Origin: Bacteroidales bacterium
GTDB taxonomy: Bacteria > Bacteroidota > Bacteroidia > Bacteroidales > UBA932
Reading direction: 5' to 3'
NCBI GenBank assembly: GCA_017429205.1
Contig: JAFRPH010000055.1
Span: 1-50,042 of the forward strand
Length of the DNA: 50,042 nt
Shown: piece after piece, positions 32,002 to 40,770 of the stretch
Layout: the number at the start of each line of letters is the position of its first letter
How positions within the stretch are numbered: the stretch's first letter is position 1
The notes under the pieces: model-generated
Told to the model about the DNA's origin: nothing
Seen by the model: only the letters and a program-made list of their open reading frames with translations
Database searches by the model: none
Made by a program: the position numbers and the translations under genes

Positions 32002-35000
32002 TTACCGGTTCTTCGCGTCCCAGGAGACGAAGGTCTCGTAGTCGTATTTCCAGGAGGCTCCGTAGGCCAGCTTGTGGATACGGTAGTAGATGGCTTCGCG
32101 GGACGGGGCGTTGTACTGGCCCTTGTTCGTGAACATGATACTGTCCTCGGTCGGGCGATACAGGCCGGAGATGCACAGGGCCGCACCTTCGTACACACCG
32201 AGGTGTTCACCGGCGTAGCGCGGATCGGCGAGGAACTTCGCCCACTTGACGGCCGTCGGGGAGGATTCGCTGTCGATGTTCTTGTACCAGCCGTATTTCT
32301 CCACCTGGTGCAGGTAATCCAGACCATCCTGGGACACCGGCCCGTTGAAATCGTAGTAGTATTCGTCGGCCAGTTTGCCGAAGGCGTGGCCGCCGCCCTC
32401 ATGGTGGATGATCTCGGCCATGGTATTGTCGCCGAAGCCGATGAACGAGCCAGCTCCGAGGGCTACGAAGGCGATACCGGTACCGCCGCCGTAATCGTTC
32501 TCCGCTTCCGGATCGAGCATATAGGCATATCCGGCCGGCATCTCCTTGTTGAGAATGGCCAGGCAGGTCGCATTCTGGAGGCGAGTCTCGTCGACAGCCT
32601 TCCGCGCATATTCCTGGACGGTGGCAATCGAACCGTTACACGCAGTCCCCGTCGCGTTGAAGTAACCCGCCAAGGCCGTTTCGGTGCCGATGGAGAATTC
32701 CTCGTTCTTGGACACGGCTGTGACCATATAGACATTGAACAGGTTCCGGAACGAGGCGAACGGCTCTACCGAGAAGAAGCCCTCCATCGCATCGACCATG
32801 GTCTTTCGGTAGGTTCCGTCGGCGATCAGCCGGTCGGAAAAACCGTCACCCATCACGACCAGGTCGATTCCGTTCCCTTCCTTGGCAGTCTGGAGCATCT
32901 CCACCTTCCCATCCTGGGAGTAGTCCGTGGACTCGTAGAACTTCAGCGTCAGGTCGTACTCATCCGCGAGATACGTGAGACAGTCGTTGGGAATGCCCGT
33001 CGCAAGGGAAGTTCTGACCACCTTGTCTCCCTTGAACAGAACCACCTCATTGATGCTTCCGTAGGGATAACAGGAGTCCCCATACTCATCTCCGAAAGGA
33101 CGGTTGTACGAATAAACCTCGTCAAAGACCTGCTTCCAAGGAATGTCATATTGGGCGTAAATGCCCTTCGCCTGATTGTATTCTTCCTGGGCCTGGGCGC
33201 TTTCCTGCTGATTGGAACTCATCAATCCGAAGACATACAATTCTCCGGAAGGCAACTGCTTGTAGTAATTGCGGAGAGTCTGCATGAAATCGAGACAATT
33301 CGGGAAATCGATGTCCCACGCGTGGAGCAACGTATATTTGTTCCCGGAGAGGACGGCATCCAGGTCGAGGGTGCTTCCGTCACTGGCCGTCAGTTTCTGC
33401 CCCTTCGGCGCAGGAAGGTTGGAATCGACGATGTCCTGCTGGGAGAATCTGTTCCCGTAAACAACACCGGGCCAGAGACGCCACCATTCCGGGAGATTGG
33501 ACAACGACGCAGGGATCGGTCCGTGCAGGTTGCCGTTCTCGGACATCCGGAGGAATTTGAGGTTCCTCAGATTCCCGAAAGAAGCCGGAACGGTACTGTC
33601 CAGCGAGCAGTGTATGATATCCAGATGCTCCAGGTTGGTCAAATTTCCGATGGATTCCGGCAACTGGCCGGTAAAATTGTGTCCGTAGATCTGGATGAGC
33701 TTCAACTTCGTCAGATTCCCGATCCAGGACGGGATCGGACCCGGGGCCAGTTTTTCGCAGCGCGCGATATACAGCCATTCCAGATTCGACAGATTCCCGA
33801 GGGATTCCGGCAACCGGCCTTCGAACGGACAATTGTCCATCTGCAAACGTTTCAGGTTTGTCAGATTCCCGATCTCTTCCGGCAGGGAGCCGGTGAAATG
33901 ACAGTCGACATAAGGGCCTCCCATATTCAGGTCCGTCAGATAGGGCAGATTCCCGATCTCCGGAGGAAGGCTTCCCTTGATTCCGGGGTCGTTCAGATTC
34001 AGTGAAACGACATGGCCGTTCTCGTCACACATGACTTTCGGCCACATAGTGACCGGCGCTTCAGTACCCCAGTTCTCGTGGGATTCCCAATTCGACCCGT
34101 CCAGGGCATTGAAGATGGCCATGAGCGCCGCCCGTTCCGCCTCGAACTCCGGGGAAATGCCCTGCTTCACCGTGAAGACGGCCGATGTCGACCCATCGGC
34201 GGAAGAGAAATAAATCTCTCCGGTGCGCGGGGTCCCATATTCGTTGGCGGCAATCCGGAACAAGACGATATTCTCCGGCAGGCCTCTGGTATCGACCCGG
34301 GCAATCCAGTTGTTATAGATACTGACATTGAAGTCCAGGTTCGTCATCAGCTTCACCTCGGCCGTCTGCTCCTCCCAGCTGACCTCGGCGGAGTCGGTGG
34401 CGAGGAACATCCCCGACTGCGAGGCCTGCTTGACCTGCACTTCCTCCGTCGCGCCGGTCTTCGTATCCCGGAAGGTGATGACGCCGATGCGTTCGTCGTA
34501 CTGGTCGTTCGGGGCGATCTTGAAGGTGTGCGTGTACTCCGTCAGGCCACGGGTGGTGGATTCGGTGATCCACTCCTTGCAGGACTCGGAGATGACGTAA
34601 TCGTACTCGGTGTTCGCTTTCACCGTCACGGTGATGGAGCCTCCTGTCTCGGCGACCTCGAAGGCCTTTTGCTCCACGATCATGCCCAGGAGCGCGTCCT
34701 GGGTGACGGTCACCTGGTCCGTCTCCCCCGTCTTCGTGTTCTTGAAGGTGATGGTGCCCTGACGGGAGTCGTACTGGTCGTTCGCATCGACCTTGAAGGT
34801 GTGCGTGTATTCCGTGAGGGCGCGGGTGGTGGTTTCCGTGATCCAGCCCTGGCCGGATGCGTCGATGGTATAGGTGTAGTCGGTGTTGGCCTTGACCTTC
34901 ACCGTCACCGTGCCGCCGGCCGCGGCGACCTCGAACGCCTTCTGTTCCACGACCATACCCAGCGTCGCGGCCTGGGTGACATGGACCGTTCCCGTCGATG

Positions 35001-35373
35001 TGGACCCGTCCTTGCCGGTGCCCGTGATCGTGAAGGTCGTCTTGCGGTCGTCATAGGTGGGGTTCGCCTTCGCCTTGACGGTGACGGAGGTGGTTCCGGC
35101 GCTGCCGGAGGTGGGACTCACGGTCAGCCAGGACGACCCGTCGCTGGCGACGGCCGCCTTCCAGTCCGTCGCGGAAGTGAAGGTGACGGCCTTGCTCTCC
35201 TCGCCCGTGAGGGACACGGACGTTTCATTCAGGGTGACTTTGGCCGGGACAACCTGCTCCGTAGGCGGATCAGGTTTCGGGTCCGGGGTAGGAGTAGGCG
35301 TCGGGTTTTCCTTGGGCGAGCAACCGAAAAGGCAGAGCGCCAAGGCCAGCAGAGGCAAAGAAAAGCGTTTCAT
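32002..35373 (-). CDS. Multidomain lipoprotein: BACON repeats, LRR, thioredoxin-like, M64 peptidase
   Basis: A 1123-residue protein. The start is set at 35373 (MKRFSLPLLALALCLFGC, lipidated Cys 18); an in-frame ATG at 35400 is possible. After a TPTPDPKPDPP linker come four BACON-type domains (about 40-420). Next are plant-type LRRs (SLPPEIGNLPYLTDLNM, QLPESIGNLTNLEHLDI) and a thioredoxin-like domain in which the CxxC is reduced to a single Cys (HAWDIDFPNCLDFMQTL). The C-terminus is a peptidase M64-like domain with HEGGGHAFGKLADEY at about 991-1005. M64 includes IgA-cleaving peptidases. It follows the BspA-like gene on the same strand by 87 nt, so cotranscription is possible. It is probably surface-exposed. 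Confidence 0.83.
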   Translation of the reverse strand: MKRFSLPLLALALCLFGCSPKENPTPTPTPDPKPDPPTEQVVPAKVTLNETSVSLTGEESKAVTFTSATDWKAAVASDGSSWLTVSPTSGSAGTTSVTVKAKANPTYDDRKTTFTITGTGKDGSTSTGTVHVTQAATLGMVVEQKAFEVAAAGGTVTVKVKANTDYTYTIDASGQGWITETTTRALTEYTHTFKVDANDQYDSRQGTITFKNTKTGETDQVTVTQDALLGMIVEQKAFEVAETGGSITVTVKANTEYDYVISESCKEWITESTTRGLTEYTHTFKIAPNDQYDERIGVITFRDTKTGATEEVQVKQASQSGMFLATDSAEVSWEEQTAEVKLMTNLDFNVSIYNNWIARVDTRGLPENIVLFRIAANEYGTPRTGEIYFSSADGSTSAVFTVKQGISPEFEAERAALMAIFNALDGSNWESHENWGTEAPVTMWPKVMCDENGHVVSLNLNDPGIKGSLPPEIGNLPYLTDLNMGGPYVDCHFTGSLPEEIGNLTNLKRLQMDNCPFEGRLPESLGNLSNLEWLYIARCEKLAPGPIPSWIGNLTKLKLIQIYGHNFTGQLPESIGNLTNLEHLDIIHCSLDSTVPASFGNLRNLKFLRMSENGNLHGPIPASLSNLPEWWRLWPGVVYGNRFSQQDIVDSNLPAPKGQKLTASDGSTLDLDAVLSGNKYTLLHAWDIDFPNCLDFMQTLRNYYKQLPSGELYVFGLMSSNQQESAQAQEEYNQAKGIYAQYDIPWKQVFDEVYSYNRPFGDEYGDSCYPYGSINEVVLFKGDKVVRTSLATGIPNDCLTYLADEYDLTLKFYESTDYSQDGKVEMLQTAKEGNGIDLVVMGDGFSDRLIADGTYRKTMVDAMEGFFSVEPFASFRNLFNVYMVTAVSKNEEFSIGTETALAGYFNATGTACNGSIATVQEYARKAVDETRLQNATCLAILNKEMPAGYAYMLDPEAENDYGGGTGIAFVALGAGSFIGFGDNTMAEIIHHEGGGHAFGKLADEYYYDFNGPVSQDGLDYLHQVEKYGWYKNIDSESSPTAVKWAKFLADPRYAGEHLGVYEGAALCISGLYRPTEDSIMFTNKGQYNAPSREAIYYRIHKLAYGASWKYDYETFVSWDAKNR

Positions 35374-35460
35374 ATGCATCAAGGTTGATTTCACTTTCAT
35401 AAACCCTGCACAAAATGCATCGTATCTCGCAGGAAACGGCAGATTCGTGGAAATGGCACG

Positions 35461-38400
35461 CTACATATCCGCGATAAGGTTTGTATCTTTTTCTGCCCAA
35501 TAAAAAAACTCACCGTGGAAGTCCACGTAGAACTCCGGTTTCACATGAATCTTTATCCCGGACCCCGAAAGGAAGGCACCCTTTGATTCCACCCATGGCG
35601 ATTTTCCATAGAAATAGAGATTCTTCAGGTTTATACAGCCCTCGAAGGGGGTGTCGTATAATTGACCCATATTCTCTGATAAATAGAGTTCGGTCAACGA
35701 GACACAGTTTGCGAACGTCTCACGGTGCAGAAAGATCGTTCCCGAGAGTTTGACAGACGAAAGATTGTAACAATTCTTGAACATCTTCGGCCGTAAATCT
35801 GTCGTATAAGGAAGGTTGATTTCTCTCAGGCTCATGCAGTTTTCAAACACGCTGTCCCCAAAGTGCATAACCCCACGACGCATTCCATCAAATTCGACAG
35901 TCTTCAAATTCTCGCAATTTCTGAAGGCCCCCTCTCCAATGTTACTTACGCTCCAAGGGATATACACATAAGTGAGGTGATCCATAGCCATGAAGGCCCA
36001 ACTACCTATGGTCGTCAATCCTTCTGGCAGAAAAACCTTCGTCAAAGCCGTGCCTGCGAATGCACTGTCGGGAATCTCTTCCAATCCGGCATTCAATACG
36101 CCGACACCTACCAGGCTAGAGCAACCAGAGAAAGCGCCTGCGCCAATTTTGGTAACCCACGTCAATGCGTAGGTCGGCAGTGAAGAGCAAAGAGCGAATG
36201 CATCACGACCTATTTCCGTGATTCTAGGATGGTGCGTAAGTGTCGTTAGATTTCCGCAGTGTCGGAACACCGAATCCCCAATCCTGTTGATTCGGTAATT
36301 TCTTGAATCTGCGTCTTTAGCTGTGACGGAAACCAATGAGGTACAATCCATAAAAGTACCGGCACTAAACGCCTCCAAATAAGGGCCATAACGGACCGCT
36401 GTCAAACCTGTACAACCCTTGAATGCTTCACTACCCAAAGTTTCGAGATAGTACGGAAGATCGATTCCCCCGGTCAACCCAGTGTTTGCGAATGCGTACC
36501 ACCCAATAGAAGTAATATTATCATGGAATGTCACCGAACATAACTCCGGACGAGACTGGAAAACACCATCAATGATGGCTGTTGCCGACTCCGGTATTTC
36601 ATAAGAAGTAAGATTGGGGACGACCCCCCATAGCGTTCCGTTTGCCACAATACCCTTTCCGTCAGGACTGAAGGGAGAGACAATACGCTGAAGTGATGGA
36701 AGTGTGCGAATTACACCAACTGCGCCGACAAAGTTGTTCACATCGATCGGTAGCGTTATTTCGCGTATCAAATGCCTATACTGATCATCAGCATAAATAC
36801 CATCTTTAGTGAGCAACTTGTTAAAAGAATCGACTACTCTACTGTAATTGATCGTGATTTCTTTCTCGACTGGATCATACGTAGACCCGACCACGTAATC
36901 CGCTCGCTTCAGAAGGGTGCGAAGATAACTCCTTTGGTATTCTTCATTGGAGGCAAACTCGGTAGCCACTTTGATCTTGATCTGCGTCGAGGCTCCTGTA
37001 ATGTGACCCTGATAAGGCTGCCAATAACTATTGCTCTTATAAGTGTCAACAGCGTCGGACGGAACACGAATCGCATAATTCTCATTGCTGACACTTAAAG
37101 CACCTGACGCCAAAGCCGGCGGCGTACTACCCTGGAGTGTGAGTTCCACAAGATTCCTGAGACTTAACCCGCGAATGAACGTTACGCCTTCCGGGATGGT
37201 CAACTTCTCCAAAGCAGGACAGCCGAATGTACAGCTGATCGTTCTCAGCGTGCTCGGGAATCGTATGTCGGTGAGTGCCGGCCCGTAGATATGGTTAGGG
37301 AGGCCATCGTCGCCAAGGGCGGTTATTCCTTCAGGAAAAGTAATAGATTTCAATGTCGTTCCTGTATCATAATCACCATTGACCACGGTTACCCCTTCGG
37401 GGAAAGTATAGGACGTCAATCCCGCCGGGAGGAAAGCGACAACCTTGTTATTCACAATCAGACAACGGCCATCATCTGAGGCAAGACGCCCTGTAAACCG
37501 AGTCAGGTTGGAACACTGATAAAAAGCGTTGTGTTCAATTTGCTCGACCGATTCAGGAATATCTACCGATGTCAGTTGATCACAATTTTGAAATGTATAT
37601 AACCCCACTTCCGTCAACTTTGACGGCAACGTAACAGACGTAATGTCCGCGTTCTGGAATAGGCGTTTTATATAAACAATCGATTTGTCGTATGCTAGGA
37701 ATCCATAGTTGTCAGCGGTATTATATCCTCCTTGGATAAGCTCACAAAAAGCCGAGAGATTGCCGTACATGACGTTGTAGTCACTTGCCGGGGTTGTAGC
37801 TTCCCCGCTTTGGGTCTGGTAGTAAATGACTGCCGAAGCAGGAACAATTTTCGACGATGCTGCCGTCCAGGCACTCTTATAGGCTTGCAGGCCTTCGTCC
37901 GGAACGATGATGACACAGGCAGGGGTTTCCGCATTGAAAAGATTGCCCCTTCCCGTTATTACGTACGGCATCACCGGCTCGGGATTCAGGAATTTGACAC
38001 TAAGCAGGTTGGACCCAGCCAGCGCCCTGACTGGAACGATTTCCGTCACGGATTCAGGAATCGTCAGTCCCTGAACCGTACAATTCCAGAATGCATCCCC
38101 CTCGATTCTGGTCAATGTGGAAGGAAGCGAAATGGACGGGATGTTACAGGACCTGAAGGCTCCGCCTCCAATCGTCATCACTCCCGCCGGGACGGCATAG
38201 GAATCAAGCCCCGCCGGAGCAACAGCCAGCAGCAAAGCGCCCTCCTGAATCAGGGCCTTTCCATCAGTCGTCGCGAATTTACCCGTGAACGTCTCCAAAT
38301 TGCTGCATCCGTAAAAGGGGTTGTAATAGGATGCATCATCCGTATTGACGTATCCGATGGATTCGACAGTTTCAGGAATGTCAATCGACTTTAGTGTTGT

Positions 38401-40350
38401 CAGTTCCTTGAAAGCAGCCGCCGGAATGTTCTTGACCGGACCGCTGAACTTCAACACGCCATAGGTATCGTTATTCACGAAAGACCACCCTGGACCTTCT
38501 GTGACCTTCGGGCGAATGGATTCACCATCCGTCGTAGTGTAAGTAATCTCATAGACGCTTTCAACGATGTTATCCTTGTAAGAGAGCCACCCAGGTTCAT
38601 CCAGATACTCGCTCCTTTTTCCTGAAGGGACATAAATATACCATTCCGAGCATTCCGAACCGACACCGTCAAATGCACCCTTTTGCAGGGAAGGAGGAGT
38701 GGTGCTTTCGATTGTAATCTTGGTAAGATTGGAACAACCCTTGAAGGCATCCTTGCCAATGCTCGTTATCGTTCCGGGCAGTGTCAGTTCTGTCAGTCCG
38801 GTCATGTTAGCCATCGCAGACTCCCCTATGCTATTGACACCTTCCGGGATGACAATGGATGTAAGAGCCGTATTATTTTGGAGAAGATAGTCGCCAAGGC
38901 CGGTTACTCCTGCAGGAATGGTATAAGACGTCCTTTGTCCCCCGGCGAATAATTCCATGATTCCGTCGAAAACGACGGCATGGTTATCCGAGGTGGTGTG
39001 ACCGCCGGAAACGTAGGTAAGAGCCGGGCAATCGGTGAAAATTTGCCCCCCGGGCACATCCATCGACCATATTTCCGGGAACTCGACAGATCTGAGGGAT
39101 GTACACCCGATGAATGCGCCATCTGCTATACCGAAAAAACCAGAAGGGTCGTTATAAGCGGGAAGGACGATGGTCTCCAATGCCGAACAATTAGCAAAGG
39201 CATACTCATCAATAGAATTCACCGATCTAGGAAGACTTACGTCCTGCAAACGTGGCTGGTCTTTGAAAAGGGCATATTCTACACTCATAATCTTGGGCTG
39301 GGTAGGATGGGTGGGGGTGAGGATAAACCAGCCGCTTTCTCCCGGTACGGAGGTATATCCTTCTATGTCCAACGCCTGACCATCCGTCGTCTTGTACCAG
39401 ATCTGGTCGTTCGGGACAGCGAACACCAGGTCGGCATCTTTCCCATCCAGCGTGTGGATCTCCTTTCTCTGGAGCTGAAGGCTGCTGTTGATCGGATACT
39501 TGGCCGGGATGCCATCGAGATCATAGTAGGTTACCGAGAGGCCGTCGACAAGGGTCCCCGGCAGGAAATGGACATAATAATACTGTCCCGGGACGAAGCA
39601 GGCTCCGTCTTTCGGCGTCACCCGGACTACAGGGGAAGCATCGGAAACCACCTCTGTCACATAGGGCTTGTTGTCATCCCCGAAAGCGACACGGACCGTG
39701 CCGGCCAGCGCCGGAGCGTTGTCGCCGTTGGCCCGGAAATCGATCCTGGCGATGCCCGGCTGGGTGACCGTGAAACGGACGCCGGTACCTACGAGATAGA
39801 AATACAGATTGAGCCCTCTCGATCTTGCGACATAGAGGTCGGAGGCCGGATCCCAGGAGTCGATCGGAATCTCCTGCTGAGCCGGCATGGTCATGAGGAC
39901 GGAATTGCCGTCGCTCCTGTTATCTTCCGAATAAGGATAGGTCGCCCAGAAATAATGCGTTTGGGAAGAACCGCCCTCCGCTACGCCCACGAAAGCGCCC
40001 AACGTCCCGGTAAAGTTGGTCGTCTGGCTGACTTCCTGCGTGGTCGCCTTGAATTTCGATCCGGACTGTTCCAGCATGTTTCCATAGAAAATATTGAGAG
40101 AATCGCCAGGATTCCACCAGTGCTGGACAGTCACCCCATTTTCCATCACCACGGCCGTAGTCCGGGTATTGGGATCATTCTCCTCTATATCAGCATAAAA
40201 GGTCAATGCCTCGCCCTCCCTGGGGGGCTGGGCAAGGGGCTGGTCGATATCCATTTCATGGATAGAACAGGCTGTCAGGCAGCAGATGCCCATCAACGCT
40301 GACAGATAGAAATTGTTCGTATTCATAAGGCAACAGGATTTATTATTCAT
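35461..40350 (-). CDS. Giant BspA-like leucine-rich repeat lipoprotein
   Basis: A 1629-residue protein. The start at 40350 is favoured because its ATG overlaps the stop of the upstream micro-ORF (ATGA); the lipoprotein signal continues to LMGICCLTAC. The N-terminal domain (about 40-330) is fimbrillin-like (TRTTAVVMENGVTVQHWW, GDSLNIFYG). The remainder is LRR_5 / BspA-type repeats of about 23 residues (SIDEYAFANCSALETIVLP, SIGKDAFKGCSNLTKITI). These are grouped into larger modules opened by 'ITYTTTDG' / 'IYYQTQSG'-like strands. BspA proteins mediate adhesion to host proteins and other bacteria. The central DNA (about 36200-37700) is far more AT-rich than the neighbours, suggesting transfer or recombination. 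Confidence 0.85.
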   Translation of the reverse strand: MNNKSCCLMNTNNFYLSALMGICCLTACSIHEMDIDQPLAQPPREGEALTFYADIEENDPNTRTTAVVMENGVTVQHWWNPGDSLNIFYGNMLEQSGSKFKATTQEVSQTTNFTGTLGAFVGVAEGGSSQTHYFWATYPYSEDNRSDGNSVLMTMPAQQEIPIDSWDPASDLYVARSRGLNLYFYLVGTGVRFTVTQPGIARIDFRANGDNAPALAGTVRVAFGDDNKPYVTEVVSDASPVVRVTPKDGACFVPGQYYYVHFLPGTLVDGLSVTYYDLDGIPAKYPINSSLQLQRKEIHTLDGKDADLVFAVPNDQIWYKTTDGQALDIEGYTSVPGESGWFILTPTHPTQPKIMSVEYALFKDQPRLQDVSLPRSVNSIDEYAFANCSALETIVLPAYNDPSGFFGIADGAFIGCTSLRSVEFPEIWSMDVPGGQIFTDCPALTYVSGGHTTSDNHAVVFDGIMELFAGGQRTSYTIPAGVTGLGDYLLQNNTALTSIVIPEGVNSIGESAMANMTGLTELTLPGTITSIGKDAFKGCSNLTKITIESTTPPSLQKGAFDGVGSECSEWYIYVPSGKRSEYLDEPGWLSYKDNIVESVYEITYTTTDGESIRPKVTEGPGWSFVNNDTYGVLKFSGPVKNIPAAAFKELTTLKSIDIPETVESIGYVNTDDASYYNPFYGCSNLETFTGKFATTDGKALIQEGALLLAVAPAGLDSYAVPAGVMTIGGGAFRSCNIPSISLPSTLTRIEGDAFWNCTVQGLTIPESVTEIVPVRALAGSNLLSVKFLNPEPVMPYVITGRGNLFNAETPACVIIVPDEGLQAYKSAWTAASSKIVPASAVIYYQTQSGEATTPASDYNVMYGNLSAFCELIQGGYNTADNYGFLAYDKSIVYIKRLFQNADITSVTLPSKLTEVGLYTFQNCDQLTSVDIPESVEQIEHNAFYQCSNLTRFTGRLASDDGRCLIVNNKVVAFLPAGLTSYTFPEGVTVVNGDYDTGTTLKSITFPEGITALGDDGLPNHIYGPALTDIRFPSTLRTISCTFGCPALEKLTIPEGVTFIRGLSLRNLVELTLQGSTPPALASGALSVSNENYAIRVPSDAVDTYKSNSYWQPYQGHITGASTQIKIKVATEFASNEEYQRSYLRTLLKRADYVVGSTYDPVEKEITINYSRVVDSFNKLLTKDGIYADDQYRHLIREITLPIDVNNFVGAVGVIRTLPSLQRIVSPFSPDGKGIVANGTLWGVVPNLTSYEIPESATAIIDGVFQSRPELCSVTFHDNITSIGWYAFANTGLTGGIDLPYYLETLGSEAFKGCTGLTAVRYGPYLEAFSAGTFMDCTSLVSVTAKDADSRNYRINRIGDSVFRHCGNLTTLTHHPRITEIGRDAFALCSSLPTYALTWVTKIGAGAFSGCSSLVGVGVLNAGLEEIPDSAFAGTALTKVFLPEGLTTIGSWAFMAMDHLTYVYIPWSVSNIGEGAFRNCENLKTVEFDGMRRGVMHFGDSVFENCMSLREINLPYTTDLRPKMFKNCYNLSSVKLSGTIFLHRETFANCVSLTELYLSENMGQLYDTPFEGCINLKNLYFYGKSPWVESKGAFLSGSGIKIHVKPEFYVDFHGEFFYWAEKDTNLIADM

Positions 40351-40517
40351 CGATTATCAGGATTATTATAACCGTCATAATGACCATAACCGTCGTTTCC
40401 GCGAGCTCCCAGCGGACCGACAATCGTGCTGTCATCCTGAGACATGATGTTCATCTCCGTTCTGACGTAGACTACCTCACATCCGGGCGCGACATAAGTT
40501 TGCTTTTCCATAGTCAT
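40347..40517 (-). CDS. 56-residue micro-protein, coupled to the BspA-like gene
   Basis: Sequence begins MTMEKQTYVAPGCEVVYVRT and ends in a Gly/Asn/Tyr-rich tail (GYGHYDGYNNPDNR). Its TGA overlaps the BspA-like start (TCAT on the plus strand at 40347-40350), and its ATG lies 1 nt after the preceding micro-ORF stop. The 'K.Y.AP..EVV.V..E' pattern resembles short proteins often found ahead of Bacteroidales surface lipoprotein genes. A second in-frame ATG at 40511 is possible. No signal peptide is visible; function unknown. Confidence 0.65.
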   Translation of the reverse strand: MTMEKQTYVAPGCEVVYVRTEMNIMSQDDSTIVGPLGARGNDGYGHYDGYNNPDNR

Positions 40518-40518
40518 C

Positions 40519-40671
40519 CTATTTTTTCGTTTGATTTTTCTTCTTGGGATCGTCCTTGCCGGTGGAGGGGGCGGGGGTGGATTCGGAGGCCTCGAGCTCC
40601 TTTTCGATGAGGTGCTCGAGGTACTTCAACGCGAAGTTGGTCGCCTTTTCTTGCTCGTCGGTTTTCTCCAT
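40519..40671 (-). CDS. 50-residue Lys-rich micro-protein
   Basis: Begins MEKTDEQEKATNFALKYLEH and ends DDPKKKNQTKK. The first 30 residues are an amphipathic, acidic helix and the tail is basic and probably disordered. It is supported by a perfect -7 box (TAACTTTG, 40697-40704) at suitable distance and by 1-nt spacing to the next small ORF. It is unlike any family known to the annotator. Confidence 0.55.
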   Translation of the reverse strand: MEKTDEQEKATNFALKYLEHLIEKELEASESTPAPSTGKDDPKKKNQTKK

Positions 40672-40696
40672 GGGTAAGGGTACATTTAACCAAAAG

Positions 40697-40704
40697 CAAA
40701 GTTA
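40697..40704 (-). promoter_or_regulatory. -7 promoter element for the micro-ORF/BspA operon
   Basis: TAACTTTG on the minus strand is a perfect TAnnTTTG match, giving a leader of about 22 nt to the ATG at 40671. It lies just downstream of the terminator of the AraC-type gene, which isolates this operon. Confidence 0.65.
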
Positions 40705-40710
40705 ACGACC

Positions 40711-40738
40711 AAAAACGGGGCGCTTGTTAGCACCCCGT
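40711..40738 (-). terminator. Rho-independent terminator of the TPR-AraC gene
   Basis: On the minus strand ACGGGGTGC / GCGCCCCGT form a 9-bp stem with one mismatch and a TAACAA loop, followed by five T residues. It lies 33 nt after the stop at 40771. Confidence 0.8.
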
Positions 40739-40770
40739 CAAATTATTTTAGCATTTCGTAAAAAATGAGC

